Positions 11,694 to 59,042 of a stretch of 64,000 nucleotides of DNA are shown here, piece by piece (the stretch's first letter is position 1; the number at the start of each line of letters is the position of its first letter). The translations under genes and the position numbers were made by a program. The stretch is from Gibbula magus (taxonomy: Eukaryota > Mollusca > Gastropoda > Trochida > Trochidae), in NCBI GenBank assembly GCA_936450465.1, contig OW388304.1:40424914-40488913 (forward strand), given 5' to 3'. A model generated the notes under the pieces. That model was given only the letters and a program-made list of their open reading frames with translations, was not told the DNA's origin and ran no database searches.

Positions 11694-12300
11694 AGTGTCT
11701 TTTGATATCGAATCTATCAACACGAGATGATAAATGATATATTTATACTTTCATCAACGAAAGTTGATATATTTAATGTCCGGATGGGTTTTATTTATCG
11801 TTCAAAGTTATTCTTTAACAAGTATAAGAAAATGAACATATCTGAAACACAAACCTGCCATTTTGTTTCTTCAGCAGTGATCTGAACACGAGTTGATAAA
11901 AGTTACACATTTTTACTTTTATCAACGAGTGTTGATATATTTGATATCAGAGGACACGAGGGTGACAATGTATCATTCAAAATCATTCTTGATTGCTTGT
12001 TAATGAATAGTATACATCTCTGATCACATCACTGTTTTACTTCAAATGCGATGTCATAGCACTGTGACGTCATCATGTTTATGACGTCATAGAATTGTGA
12101 TGTCATTACTCAATGATATAAAAGCATTGTGATGTCATGTAGTTGACGGTGATAGAGCATTGTGCAAAATACTGTCAAAATGATATCTCCTATGAGATAT
12201 CGCTTATTCTCAGTCAAGCGATATCTCCTCGGTTTTGGATGATATCGGTATCTCAATTGTATACCCATTCCCTTCAATAACAGCTGAGTGTTCATATTCA
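11694..12300. repeat. Repeat family C (TGACGTCA and CAAGCGATATCTCC blocks)
   Basis: Contains ACGAGTTGATAAAAGTTAC, TATCAACGAGTGTTGATAT, CACGAGGGTGA, two TGACGTCA sites (12065, 12082) and the inverted pair AGATATCGCTT/CAAGCGATATCTCC. The same ordered blocks occur near 39735 and 48955, so this is dispersed. Confidence 0.6.
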
Positions 12301-12404
12301 GCTATTAAATATTAAGTGTTTGATGGCATTTAGGAGTGAAATACACAAGGAAATTTAAACAAACTTTTCTGGATCACAACTGTAGATGTAGATGTTTTCT
12401 AACT

Positions 12405-13116
12405 CAACATGAAAGTCAAGGAAAAACGACACATCGTTTCTATGACTACGGGTAGGCTGGTCGTGTAATGGGCTGTTTTGCCCTCTTAAGGATGTTTGCT
12501 CCTCAAATTTATAGTATTAAACTTATATTTTTTAAAATATCAAAGTATATGATTGGAAAATCAGCATTAAAACATTGGGGGAAGTGTGGGTTTTTTTCAA
12601 GATATGACGCCTGTACGATAGTGGGGTGAAGTACAATTTTAACATGGGAGTCTATGGGAAAATTAGAAAAAAACTGCTAAAAACTTTAAAATACTACATT
12701 TCCAATATTAAACTTTTTTTACTTTTTTTTATATGTTACAAAGTTCATGTTACCCTACCGAAATCGATGAAAAAATATATATGGTAGTGTGGGTTTTTTT
12801 AAGCTTTGACATAAAAATGTACCTGAAAACCCCCCTTTTTAGTCACATTTAGGCCATTTATGCTATTTAAGCACTTTTTAGAGGTTCTAAAGTCACATTT
12901 TCTCTATTTCATTTGTTTTTTTAAAAGTATGTAGATGATGTAGAATATCATGAAGTAAATAGAGATAAGAAAAAATCTTTATTTAATCATATTTCATTTT
13001 TGAAGTTCAACAGGAAGGAGCGGACATCCTTAAGTAAAGATATACTGCATAACCGTTTATTATAAATGGAAAATCTGAACATATGAAAAGTGTGAAAAAC
13101 GTGTAACAGTGCCTTT
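12405..13116. repeat. MITE family A' copy split by a nested element
   Basis: The left part (GACTACGGGTAGGCTGGTCG, GGGCTGTTTTGCCCTC) and the right part (AAAACGTGTAACAGTGCCTTT ending near 13116) belong to family A'. They are separated by the nested element at 12486-13033. The exact left end is unclear. Confidence 0.55.
12486..13033. repeat. TTAA-flanked element nested in a family A' MITE
   Basis: TTAA-GGATGTTTGCTCCT at the left mirrors AGGAGCGGACATCC-TTAA at the right, with the host repeat continuing on both sides. It is 548 bp and non-coding. Target and ends suggest a piggyBac-like non-autonomous element (inference). Confidence 0.7.
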
Positions 13117-13761
13117 AAAGACTCGAATCGAGTCTATATTATCAGCCATGACCTAACAAGCTGGGCAGTAGTGTATTATCTTATTGTGTGATTATGATGT
13201 AGGCAATATACCTCACATAAACACTTGGTAGAACACAATTTTAAATTCAAATAAAATGTGTTTATTCCCCACCATCTATATATATTGAAGAGAATAGGGA
13301 TTTGTGTACTTAGGGGATACATTTAGGATATTATATGAGTGCCAATGTCATAATGTGTTTACGATACGAAGGGGTTAAATAATGGTATCCCTCTAGCGAA
13401 AGCGAAACTATTTGCTACCTTATATATACTATGATAGGTTGTACATTAGTTGAAAACTACATGAAATATATAATTAAGAATATTATGAAGTATAATTATT
13501 AGGGGAAATGCATTCCGGCAAGGATGAACTAACGTTAACACAATATCTGTTTTCTAAACCTGTGGCTGTTAGACACAAACTTCCTGAAAACTGTATTTAA
13601 CCCTGTGCGTGCTAACCACAACTGAGGTCGGATGAGGGTATTAAGTAGACAACTGCTGTACCTTCGATTTACAAATTCATTGTATCCATGTCAGAATGTT
13701 ATCATATATTGTCATCATTTAATTAAAATCGGCGTGTATGGTTTATTCTTATTATTATTAG

Positions 13762-13845
13762 CATCATCCTCATCATCATCATCATCATCATCATCTTCCA
13801 TTTTCACCATCATCATCATCATCATCACCATCACCATCACCATCA

Positions 13846-13880
<35 letters not shown>

Positions 13881-13887
13881 CCATCAC

Positions 13888-13950
<63 letters not shown>

Positions 13951-13995
13951 CATCATCACCATCACCATCACCATCACCATCACCATCACCATCAC

Positions 13996-14044
<49 letters not shown>

Positions 14045-14298
14045 CCATCATCACCATCATCACCATCATCATCACCATCATCATCATCATCATCACCATC
14101 ACAATCACAATCACAATCACCATCACCATCACCATCACCATCACATCATCATCATCATCATCACCATCATCATCATCACCACCACCTTCATCATCATCTT
14201 CCACCATCACAATCACCATCATCATCATCATCATCACCATCATCATCATCACCATCATCATCATCACCATCATCATCATCACCATCATCATTATCATC

Positions 14299-14330
<32 letters not shown>

Positions 14331-14392
14331 CATCATCACCACCACCTTCATCATCATCTTCCACCATCACAATCACCATCACAATCATCATC

Positions 14393-14424
<32 letters not shown>

Positions 14425-14449
14425 CATCATCACCATCATCACCATCATC

Positions 14450-14481
<32 letters not shown>

Positions 14482-14564
14482 CTATCATCATCACAATCAC
14501 CATCATCATCATCATCTTCATCACCATCACCATCATCACCACCACCACCATCATCATCATCATC
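13762..14564. repeat. Long (ATC)n/(ACC)n trinucleotide array
   Basis: About 800 bp of ATC, ACC and occasional ACA/TTC triplets. Triplet periodicity gives long poly-His, poly-Ser and poly-Met frames on both strands. No splice sites, start context or non-repeat sequence suggest a real gene. Confidence 0.95.
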
Positions 14565-14639
14565 GGTGTGAAACTGATACATACATGTATAGGGCCTTTT
14601 ATAGTATGATGTGCCAAGGAAAATACTCCATTAAACTAC

Positions 14640-15130
14640 ACCAAGCTCATGAAATAGTATGCATATAATACATGGGTACCTGGTAGAGAGACGTTTTATA
14701 GTTTGGTTTTATGGTACATGGGCAGTAAATAGTCAGTGTTCCTACTTTGACTATAAATGTTTAAATGGTAAGTTGACTAGTTAATTTCAGTGGAGTTTTT
14801 AATAAATGTTCCAAAACTTGCTCTTAAAATGCGAATTGGTTCACTACCAATATAACTGGTTACTTCATCGGATACATCAGAGTATTTGTATCTGTAACGC
14901 TACCAAACCCCCTGATTATCTAAACAGATTGATAGAATGTTCGCCCTGGATCATAGGCAATATAACTGGGTACCTGGTAAGAAGGATACTGTTTCGTTTC
15001 ATGGTCTCATCTGTATATTTCTGTGTGAACGTCAAATTACATCTCTGCATCTCTGTTCATAAGCATCATAACTGGGTACCTGGTAGCAACAGTAAATTTG
15101 ACCTTACATCATTTGATTTGATGGTGTAAC
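14640..15130. repeat. Degenerate repeat with TAACTGGGTACCTGGTA motif
   Basis: The motif GGGTACCTGGTA recurs near 14675, 14968 and 15074, with a decayed copy near 14853, amid otherwise unique sequence. This suggests an old, loosely tandem repeat. The 107-codon frame at 14806-15129 has no recognisable homology. Confidence 0.4.
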
Positions 15131-15238
15131 TGTGATGGATTTATATTGTTGCAATTATCTGAAGGTGTAGTTTTTAGTCATATATCCACGTGAAAATATG
15201 TTATCTACATGGTAATAAAATTGCTTTCATCATATATA

Positions 15239-15259
15239 CACTCAACCTCAAAAGAAACG

Positions 15260-15347
<88 letters not shown>
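15239..15347. repeat. Solo Tc1-type end (hexamer CAACCT) followed by (AT)n
   Basis: TA-CACT-CAACCT-CAAAAGAAACG at 15239 fits the shared terminal frame and runs directly into about 85 bp of AT dinucleotide at 15265-15347. The partner end was not found. Confidence 0.6.
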
Positions 15348-15348
<1 letters not shown>

Positions 15349-15749
15349 TATAATTTGTTTTGATTGATATGACAAGTATCCATGTACATGTCCGGCGTAT
15401 CAAGCTGATAATTGATAACAGTATTCATTGATATGAATTTACATATTTCCATGTGTAAATACCTAGATACTGTGGATATTTAAAAAAAGGTTTCACCTGG
15501 AGACTTTGTACAAAGACCTTATTTTCATTATCTAACGTATAGATAACTCGAGATAACAGCTCTCTAAAACACCTGTATTTTTCAGGTCACTGTGACCTTT
15601 AACACATGTCCTCTCACGTGGATACATTTAGGTCAGTATTTTGTATTCGTCTAAATTCCTATTTAATCTTACATTTTACTCCTCTGTTTAAAATTATCTA
15701 TGAAAACATGAAATTATCTAATTCAAAACTTATCATATCCATTATTTAT

Positions 15750-16051
15750 TTTCTATAAAAAATAAATAAGAAACAAATTACAAATACATTATCAGAATTA
15801 TGAATAAAATGGTTAATTATTTGGAATATGATTTGACATCAAATCACCTTAACCCGAATCAGTGGTTTGTACATCATGTATAGTGACGCGAGAAGGTCTG
15901 TGTGTGTGCACGCTAAAGAGTTAAGGAGCAAGAAGATCGCCCTGCGGTACACACTCCACAATAGTGAACACCTCTGTCGACGCTACACGCGTTCTGTGAG
16001 GGGGAGAGGGATCTTTAGCGGGATATTCAATGTGAATCACCTCTCGAAGGA
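15750..16051 (+). promoter_or_regulatory. Putative promoter and 5' UTR of the TNF-receptor-like gene
   Basis: A TATA-like CTATAAAAAATAAA lies near 15755. From about 15870 the base composition becomes markedly GC-richer up to the start codon, as expected for a transcribed leader. A 65-codon upstream frame begins at 15867 and ends at 16064, overlapping the receptor start in another frame. If included in the mRNA it would reduce translation. The start site is not determinable from sequence alone. Confidence 0.4.
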
Positions 16052-50994
<34,943 letters not shown>

Positions 50995-51349
50995 CAAAGT
51001 ATTTGAAAAGAGTTGCAATGGACATATTTGGATGTTTATCCCATAACTATGGTCTTTCACCTAGGAAGGTACCGATTAAGCAAGATAAAAATAGAAACAG
51101 ACCGCATGTCATGATCTTGCCACTGACCTAGTCGCGAACTAGTCTCTTAATTAACACTAAATAAGAGTAAATGAGTCTCAATTTAGGACAACAACTATAT
51201 TTGCATTTTAAAAGCTTCAGAAGTAATGGGTCAATATTTTCTAAGTTCTCTCGGAGATAAGACAATCGTAAGATAATGTTAGTATAGGAACTAAATATTA
51301 TCTTAGCCAAGCTAAGACAACTTCGAAAATATCGGCCCTGGTATACATT

Positions 51350-51367
51350 AATAAATAATAGAATAAA
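51350..51367 (+). terminator. Candidate polyadenylation signals of the receptor gene
   Basis: AATAAA at 51350-51355 and 51362-51367, about 360 nt after the stop codon. Given the AT-rich setting these are suggestive only. Confidence 0.35.
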
Positions 51368-51369
51368 AA

Positions 51370-51980
51370 ATGTAGATATAATAAAATTATGAGTACATGA
51401 TGAGTGCATTCATGTACATTTCCATATACATTTTTCGTAAACATTTTACATTTTCGAAATTATCATTTTACCCGGACGAGATCCAACTGATTTGTTTATA
51501 TGTTTATAAACTACGAGGAAAGTTGTTTTTTCTTTTTTTCACACTAATTTCGTAGTAATTTAACAACATTTGAAGTCACTTACGAACCATTTCTCAAATC
51601 CCATTAACAAATAAGTAAGGATGTTTCAGCTTTCTATTTCCATTATTTCACCATTTCAGTTCAATATTCTGGGGAATATCAATATTACATACCAAAGATG
51701 TTACAACAGTTGTGGTTGTAACTTGTAATGCATTGTAACATTGTCATTGCTTTCTATATCCTTCGTGTTGATTTCGATAGAAATTTCGTATATCAAGGAT
51801 ATTTCTGACGTTAAACCTTGTAGTCGCTCTTTTATTCAGTGTGCATGTGATTTGGATTGTCATGTGTTCTTTTAGTTGAAACCGAAATCATTTCAGTAAT
51901 GAATTAGTATTTATTTGCAACAGTGCTTTTATAGAACAGGCATATATGTTATGTCTTACCACATAACAATTTACTTTTGT
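51370..51980. other. Downstream flank, nothing recognised
   Basis: AT-rich, without exon or repeat signals that I can support. Confidence 0.5.
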
Positions 51981-51986
51981 CAACTA

Positions 51987-52239
51987 TACTGACGTTCAAA
52001 AGAAACTCGCCACTCAATTTGAAGGCTTGTAAAAGAAACTCAAAATTGAATACAGTTTTTAGAATCAGAGGAATAGAATATTATATTTTTTTCATTCGAT
52101 CATACAAAGAATTGATGAAGCCACACGACAACAGAATCAATAAATTATGTTTTGAAGATAGTTTAGGCCGAACAAAACAGTTTAAAATAGTTACACAAAA
52201 GTCCACGGCAAAGTGGTACGTTTGTTTTGAACGTCAGTA
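51987..52239. repeat. Tc1/mariner-type MITE, 253 bp (hexamer GACGTT)
   Basis: Left TA-TACT-GACGTT-CAAAAGAAAC; right, read inward, TA-TACT-GACGTT-CAAAACAAAC. Flanking TA. The 112-codon frame crossing it (51977-52315) is chance. Confidence 0.8.
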
Positions 52240-52864
52240 TATAGCTACGGGGTATTCATTTAATCATCTCAGATATGTCATCAACTTAATTATTTCTGGA
52301 TTCTTAAATTGTTAACTCCATGGCAAACATTTCTTAATCTCAATTTGCTGGAACGAATCGCTTCATGTTAAATGTGCTTCGATTTTATAACGCGTTAAGG
52401 CCCGTTCTCAAGGTGCGATTTGTAGGTACGACTTGTACATGTAGTAACCAACTAAAGTGTGAATGGGTCTTTACACACGTGGCATGTACAACATATTTCA
52501 ATGAAAAACATTTTAAAATATCAATATTCCTATGTCGCATCATGAAACATACTTTCACATTATCCAATGGTTTCAAGGGACCTATGGTCGAGTTATCATA
52601 AATACAATTATTGTTATTTTTTTTAAAGAAGCCTATGAAAAAAAGAGATTTCTATTTGGGATTTTTTCAATATTTTTTTCAGAGCTTAAGTGTTAGATTA
52701 GCGGACCTACAGTTTCTTGCTTGTTTTGTTCCTTCAGATACATAATCATGGATGAGAGAATATGAATGCATATCATTTTGTATGTGATCACCATATGATC
52801 TTATGTAATTATGTATATAATGAAATAAAAATCATCTTTCACATTTTACCCCTACCTGTTATTT

Positions 52865-53392
52865 TCTTCCCACAGAGGTTACTCACTTCAGATTTCCGAT
52901 CCCAACCTCTGTTCTAGAAGGCCTGAATTTCTCGGCTTTAGTAAAATTCCCTAGTGAGGGAAAGGGGAACCTCATACTGTATGCCAGCTTCTTAACCAAT
53001 GAAAGCTCATCTTTCAGCGGCCAAGTCGACCGAGTGACTTCAAAGATCTAAGCATCTGACTATTAAGTTTCTTGCTAATTAGCTTATGTCATTCGAATAT
53101 GTCTTATGTAAATAACACAAAAAACTTCTTGGTATTTGTCTCTAGTTTTGTCTTCTTTATTTACCAGCATGTTTATGATCAATTCTTTTCACAAACTCCA
53201 ATAGCATATTTCGAGGAAAATACATAAAGCAAGAAAACGTTTATCTTATGTTTATTTTATCATTATGATGTGTCATTGGCAAATGTCATGTTTAAACGGT
53301 GTCGCTGATTGCACAACTAGATTTAATTGCAACCAATCAGGACACTCCATTTACTGGCGGAAGTATGCAGGGAGTAAACCTCTGTGGGAAGA
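52865..53392. repeat. Inverted repeat, about 20-bp arms 490 bp apart
   Basis: TCTTCCCACAGAGGTTACTC (52865-52884) is inverted at 53372-53392 with one extra base. A short related word (CCGATCC, CTGTTCTAGA) appears inverted near 56130-56150. This suggests a non-autonomous element with unclear ends. Confidence 0.4.
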
Positions 53393-53412
53393 GAATGATA
53401 ACTAAACCGACC

Positions 53413-53745
53413 TTAAAGGGGCAGTAGCACGTTTTTTAGCTCAAATAAGTTGATGAAATGTATTTGAAAAATAATGTCACCAATAGTAAAACACTCTTCA
53501 ATCAAGTTAGAAATGAGTTTACATGGTTCAGTAAAGCCGTGGGGATCGTTTTTGTAATTCGAAATAATAAATTGTGTTCACAATCAAATGGCCGCTATGC
53601 AATTTTTGCTTTATACGCAACATCGTTATTACCACTACAGATAATTGGTTTGTGTAACAAGATGTTTTAAATGCCAAAAACAATCATTATAAATGGGAAA
53701 TTTGAAAAAATAAAATTTGCAAAAAACGTGCTACTGCCCCTTTAA
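53413..53745. repeat. MITE family A, copy 6
   Basis: TTAA-AGGGGCAGTAGCACG at the left and CGTGCTACTGCCCCT-TTAA at the right, perfect inverted ends; 333 bp. Confidence 0.88.
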
Positions 53746-53807
53746 AGAAATCATGTGAATGAAGCATTGTTATTAAGAAGAAATTCAAGGGCCTTTATTT
53801 GGAGCAT

Positions 53808-54477
53808 TTAAAGGCACTGTAGCACGTTTTAGGCATATTATTCTTTCTCAATGTACCATTTATTATTAAAGTTTATACCTAATATTGTGACGTAAGAGGG
53901 TACATTACACGACCTGATAATCCGTAGAGGACCCGTACTGGTAGAAAATGGTGCGATGTATAAAGCGACACTGCGAAACTCTTCAATATTTTGAGTGACA
54001 CCTTAAAATTGACACTCGAATGGAAATGGACTCGCATTGCTTAACCATGTTCATTCGTTTAAGAATATTTTGTTATTGAATTATATTTAACCATTAGTAA
54101 CACTTATTTTCCTTTTCGGGAGAACGGCGTGCTACAGTGACTTTAAAGGCACCGTAGCATGTTTGTATAAAGGTCAAATTTGCATTTTATGTTAAAAGTG
54201 TATGCATTACATTCAAGATGGCAAAACAGCCTATTACACGACCCGATCCGTAGTTGTTGGAAACAGCTCGCTGCCATTTTAGTGTGATCACCTTTTAATA
54301 ATTCTAGGATGGATAAATGAGTCCGCGTTGCTTAACCGAACCATAACTATTCTCTACATTCTATTATTCATTATAACTTTATTTATTGATAAATGAGAAT
54401 TGTTTTGCAATTAATAACTTGTCTTTTCCATTTTGTGAGTTCTTTATATCTATTAGAAAACGTGCTACCCCCTTTAA
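53808..54477. repeat. Two head-to-tail MITE family A' copies sharing one TTAA
   Basis: The first copy runs from TTAA at 53808 (AGGCACTGTAGCACG) to GTGCTACAGTGACT-TTAA at 54143. The second starts in that same TTAA (AGGCACCGTAGCATG) and ends ACGTGCTACCCCCT-TTAA at 54474. Both hold the ACACGACC-CGTAG block. Confidence 0.8.
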
Positions 54478-55454
54478 ATCATTTTAATGATTTACTATTA
54501 GAACCAGAAGGAACGAGTTCGAATTCATTTAGCGAGTAAAATGGGCATTTGCAACGTATTTTTTTTTTTTTTTCTTGTTATCCTTAATTGAATAATAAAT
54601 TTAGCACGCAAATAAATGCCCACTCGAATTTCATCTCAATTCTCTCAATAACTCTACCTTGCGATCATCCTCTTCTGTCAAATAAAAAAGGAAGATTAGG
54701 GATTCAAAAGGTCAATATTTTTTTATATTGTTATCAATGTGTTATTTTGTCCGATAGTCTAGATGCTTTGTCCAAAGTTTTGTAATTTCGTGTATATCTA
54801 TGTTTAAAATCCATCTTATATTACCGAATTTAAATGACATTTGAATCAAATCATAATTCCATTAATAACGCATGTTTTAATAATTCTCTTCTCTTATTTG
54901 AAATTTCAAATTTTGTATCTAATATTTCGATATTAAATTCATCCTAGGTTAACCAACGGTAAATGTTCGAACTAAGATGACAACTGAATAAAACTCATAA
55001 TTTCTTTTAATAGGGGATATTATAATATATTTTTGTCTTTTTGTTGAAATTTTATTCTTTTGAGTTTTGAATATTTCGATATAATAGCCATCCTTATCTA
55101 CCAAAAGAGGCGTTATGGACTTATAACAAATTTTTTTATTTAAATCATGCATTATAATCCCCATCTTGTCTTTAAAATCGGTAGTGTTATATAGCATGAA
55201 CTATTTTTGTTGTCAATGAAACATCCCATGCATAATTGTCGTCTATACTTGTGTCAATTACTAATGTCTACTACTAAGTGTCAATTACCTATATGATATA
55301 AATGTTTATGTATGTATATGTGTATTGATGTTGAGCGGTTGTTAAGGTGATGTGAATTGAAATGTATAGCCGAGAATAGGAAAAATAAAAATATGTTTTG
55401 TTTCACTGGCTGTTGTTTATCATTTATAATGCAGTCGTTAGTGAACCCGATAAT
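54478..55454. other. Very AT-rich sequence, nothing recognised
   Basis: Includes a poly-T run near 54560. No gene seen. Confidence 0.55.
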
Positions 55455-55691
55455 GTTCAATGGGTCATATAACTACTGTGCATGTAAATAGGACGCGCAC
55501 TTTCGGTTTCTGCACATGCATAATGATGTTACTCGATTTTAATTGGAAACTAGTAATTATGATATGTTTGGCGATTGGGGATGATTAAGCAAGCTGAGTG
55601 AATCTGTTTGTATTGTAAACAGCACTTATGATGTGTTGGAACGTATTAAAGCCAAATAAAATTTTATGAAACACAATAGATGCACCTTTAA
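55455..55691 (-). repeat. MITE family B, copy 6, half element
   Basis: Reverse orientation: GGGTCATATAACTACTGTGC through CACAATAGATGCACCT-TTAA at 55688. The other half is missing. Confidence 0.8.
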
Positions 55692-55881
55692 TTCGTGGTT
55701 CGTGATAAATATACAAGCTGATTATAGGTTCAGCACATATTGTCAGACAATAATTGGTGAAAATTATGAGATTATAGAGACACATCTAAAACTTCAAGTT
55801 CAAGAAAAAATATCATGGTTGCATCATCATTGGTTTAATGCATGTACAGCGTGTTTCTTGCTGACTACGTGAAGTTTGTTT

Positions 55882-55929
55882 ACTTCCGGTCGTCAAACCG
55901 GAAGTGATTGTACTAGGTCACGTGACCTA
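55882..55929. promoter_or_regulatory. Inverted ETS pair plus perfect E-box palindrome
   Basis: ACTTCCGGT (55882-55890) and its inverse ACCGGAAGT (55897-55905) are followed by the 16-bp palindrome TAGGTCACGTGACCTA (55914-55929). ETS and CACGTG sites are usual in animal core promoters. Which gene it would serve is unknown. Confidence 0.4.
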
Positions 55930-55971
55930 TGTAAACCGTTCCCAGTGTTAAACTGACAGAGAAGTCGAGAT

Positions 55972-56121
55972 ATGTTTGATGGATGGTTTGCAGAGTCTGA
56001 GACGATACGCTCTCTAATGGGAATAATTGCATGCGTTGACATTCAGAGCCCAGTCGTTACGTGGGAAATGTGCACGTGTATGCATTGTTTTTCTGATCCA
56101 CCAATTAGCGGTGGCATGTGA
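55972..56121 (+). CDS. Possible small reading frame downstream of the ETS/E-box cluster
   Basis: A 49-codon frame begins 43 bp after the E-box palindrome (MFDGWFAESETIRSL) and ends TGA at 56119-56121. It contains three Cys in CTCMHC and no recognised domain. Its position after a promoter-like cluster is the only reason to list it. It may equally be 5' leader sequence or chance. Confidence 0.15.
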   Translation: MFDGWFAESETIRSLMGIIACVDIQSPVVTWEMCTCMHCFSDPPISGGM

Positions 56122-57000
56122 AGGAGTTCCGATCCGAAATCTAGAACAGAGGGGCCATTGTAGAGAAACAATTGGAATTGTGAATTAAAACGAGGGAATT
56201 GTGAGATTCGCGGTAAAATTATTTCACACGCAATCTGCCAACATATTATGCTTGCAAATCGTAGAAGTTGACGTCAAAGTTCAATTAAAGAGGACTCCTA
56301 CTCAAGGGTGTATTCTGCATGATGAAGTGGGTGTATGTAATATATACTGAGCAAAAGAAGTAAAGGACCATAGGTTTGTCTTTTAAAAATCTGTATCGTG
56401 AAAATTGCATCGTGAATGATATGCTGATGAACGTCATTGTTGCATGAAATATATTTGGAACTCGTTGGTAGGTTGCGGTTGAGGCGGAGGGGGAGAGGGA
56501 TGGGGGTCGCAGAGGGGGATTCTAGGGTATTCTAGTCCGTCAATGGTATCAGTCTTGCGCGATCTGATGCACCAAGTATAACGATTTAATGCCGTACTTT
56601 CAAAAAGTATGCGTTAAAAGGCCACAACCGACTCTTCGTCTGCGGGAATTTGTATATTGATGCGGAAATACCGTAGAAACGCATCCTAGGTTTATCCCTG
56701 GATTTGTAACTGGGTCATTTATAGCTGAAGGCTATTTATATACCTCAATGCTCATTTAATGCTTCTTTGAATTCAGTTGTTTTTCCGGGAGAACTTCCCT
56801 ACAGAGGGAACTGGGGCCTTACTATTCCTATCGAGAATGCCTTATACAATACCCTGCTGAGAGGGACTTGAACAGAATAATAACCTTACAAGAGGGTATT
56901 ATGAAGTATAAGGCCCTCCAAGTACAATTATTTGCACCCAAGAAATTCTACGTCCCAGCTAATCAATCCACAAAATTGGCAAGTTTAAAATGTTCATAGC

Positions 57001-57064
57001 AGAGAATGCGGGATTCGAACCCGCAACCCTTCGCTTTGTAGCTCAATGCTCTACCACGATACCG
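57001..57064 (-). repeat. tRNA-like sequence, not a functional tRNA
   Basis: On the minus strand an A-box word (GTGGTAGAGCATTGAGC) and B-box arm (GCGGGTTCGAATCCCGC) are well spaced. The seven bases after the T arm do not pair with a 5' acceptor strand and no anticodon stem forms. It is a tRNA-derived repeat head or tRNA pseudogene. Confidence 0.55.
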
Positions 57065-57462
57065 GGAAGGATTGGTGACTGAGATGGGTTGAATGTTGGT
57101 CAATATGCTGCTGTCAGAGAATTTATATTTTATGTGCGCTTCATTTTACTTGGACTACCTGCAGTAAAACATTTAGACGTTAGTTTGTTTGTCTGTCTGT
57201 CTGTTGTCTCGGGTCTTCCCTAGGGCAAAGGCCTCTCTTTGCTAGAACGCCCTCGCATTCTGGTGTTATCCATTACTTAAAATGTTTATACACTTTCTTT
57301 CAAGCGATTGTTTACGATCTTCTTGGCTTCTCTGTAGTTAAATGGCTCAGTTTTGCCAATATATTTTGTGAATACCCGATTGATGTTTACATTTTATGGA
57401 ATAATAGTCTGACCTTTTGGTATATAATTTTAAAGGATGATATGATGACAACATTCTGACAT

Positions 57463-57785
57463 ATATACTCATGATAAAAATGGTTTACACCCCCTAACAG
57501 TTATAGGAATGAAATCTTATATAAACAACGTAACGTGTCAGTTTCGATTATTTTTTTGATAAAACATGATGTCTTTTTGTGAATAGTGTCCTTGTGCATT
57601 TGCTATTTCTCCACTTGTACTATAAAATACCAAAGAAAGGTAAATATTAGAGAGAAAAAAATTTAGTCAAAAGAGTTCATTCCTTGTGTCTTGATATCTT
57701 GGCATTGGTACATAGTTACAGTGTTTGAGTGTTCTCATTTTGGTTATACTAAATAAGTACAAGATGCATTTGAAAAAATATTCGC
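57463..57785. repeat. Repeat family F, partial copy (empty-site reference for a family A MITE)
   Basis: Begins ATATACTCATGATAAAAATGG and matches, inverted, the right part of the repeat at 62245-63127. It lacks the family A insertion present there. Confidence 0.7.
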
Positions 57786-57939
57786 CTCTGTTCATGGCTT
57801 CCAAGCTCCAAATCACCTTTCTGATACGTATATTTGCTTTTAGCTGTAGAACCTTGATTTTCGAAGCTCAACGCATAGACAATCGAGAGCGAAGCTTAAC
57901 GTATGATATTTACACAAGAAAACGTAGGCCCTGGGTACC

Positions 57940-58160
57940 GTTCCACTAACCGATCTTAGCCTAAGATCAATTTTAGCCAATGATAGAGGGTGGGCTTACG
58001 ATTGATCTTAGGGCTAAGATCGGTAAGTGGAACGCCCGCCAGGGGGTCGTTGCACAAAACAACCTTAACACTAAGGTTAACCTTAATGCGATTCTTTAAC
58101 ATTTCACTTAGGCTATTTTAGTGAGTTAAGGTTACTTTAGTGTTTTGTGTAACGGTACCC
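57940..58160. repeat. Two adjacent small palindromes
   Basis: GTTCCACTAACCGATCTTAG (57940) is inverted at 58013-58032. Then GTTGCACAAAACAACCTTAA (58049) is imperfectly inverted near 58129-58155. Confidence 0.65.
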
Positions 58161-58180
58161 TGACTCAACAACGCACCCCA

Positions 58181-58392
58181 CTTCCCCGCAAGTCAAAACT
58201 CGCGCCAGTTTCAATGTTTGGCTCATGTAAGAATTGCATCATTTCTTTAACTTTCATGTGCCAACGTAGTAGCGTGCTGTACCTGAACTCCAAATCGCAC
58301 TCTACTACTACCGCTACGATGAAATTAAGGCAATTCAGCAAGGCTTTAATTAGCCTGTGATGGAAACTGGCGCGAGTTATGACTTGTGGGCG
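58181..58392. repeat. Small palindromic MITE
   Basis: CCGCAAGTCAAAACTCGCGC followed by CAGTTTC (58181-58212) is inverted at 58363-58392. A partial arm also appears at 50008-50030 in intron 5. Confidence 0.7.
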
Positions 58393-58476
58393 ATGTTACC
58401 ATGCGCTACGTGTTTTCAACACCAGTTCCAGCATTGGTCGGGAGACCGTTGACGTTTAATGTTTTCCTACATTTTG

Positions 58477-58928
58477 CAGTCTGATTAAAATCGACGGTTT
58501 CCCGTGGAATAAAAATTGCAAAATAGTGCATCTACCGGGATACGAACTAATATCAGTCGTAGGTTCCACGCCAAACCGTCTGGAAACAGCCCGTAGACTC
58601 GCGTGTTCGAGCGCAATTCAGGTAGCCAATGCATTCAAAAGACGACCAACAAATGCTTTCGATGCGAGAAGCTAGGGGCAGAGAACTCCAAACAGCTATC
58701 CTTTGGTCTGTTCCGAATGCTTTCAAAACAGTGACCGTTTAAAACTACGTTGTGATTGGTCAGCTATTTGACTGGGCTTTGGCTGTGCTAAACTGGTTCG
58801 GAACATTCGCCTATACGGGGTGTTCTCAAACCTTGTGGAGAGGAATCTACTGAACTTGTTAGTATCCCGGTAGATGCATAATTTTGCAAATTGTATTCCT
58901 CGGAACAAGGTCGATTTTAATCAGACTG
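58477..58928. repeat. Palindromic MITE with CAGTCTGATTAAAATCGA ends
   Basis: Left 58477-58555 is inverted at the right up to 58928 with roughly 75-bp imperfect arms (GTGCATCTACCGGGATACGA against GTATCCCGGTAGATGCAT). 452 bp, non-coding. Confidence 0.82.
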
Positions 58929-59042
58929 CTACATTTTGAATCGGCGATCACGAAGAACCCCCTTTCTGATTTGTTTTCTGACCAATGAAGATATGATCAC
59001 TTTGGCTTTGTAGCACTTCCGGTAGGTGCGTGTCATGAAAGA

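Noticed and set aside
13632..14609. 325-codon frame with poly-His and poly-Ser
   Set aside because: Entirely an ATC/ACC triplet array; other strand gives poly-Met/Asp frames equally well.
51977..52315. 112-codon + frame
   Set aside because: Begins in and spans a 253-bp Tc1-type MITE.
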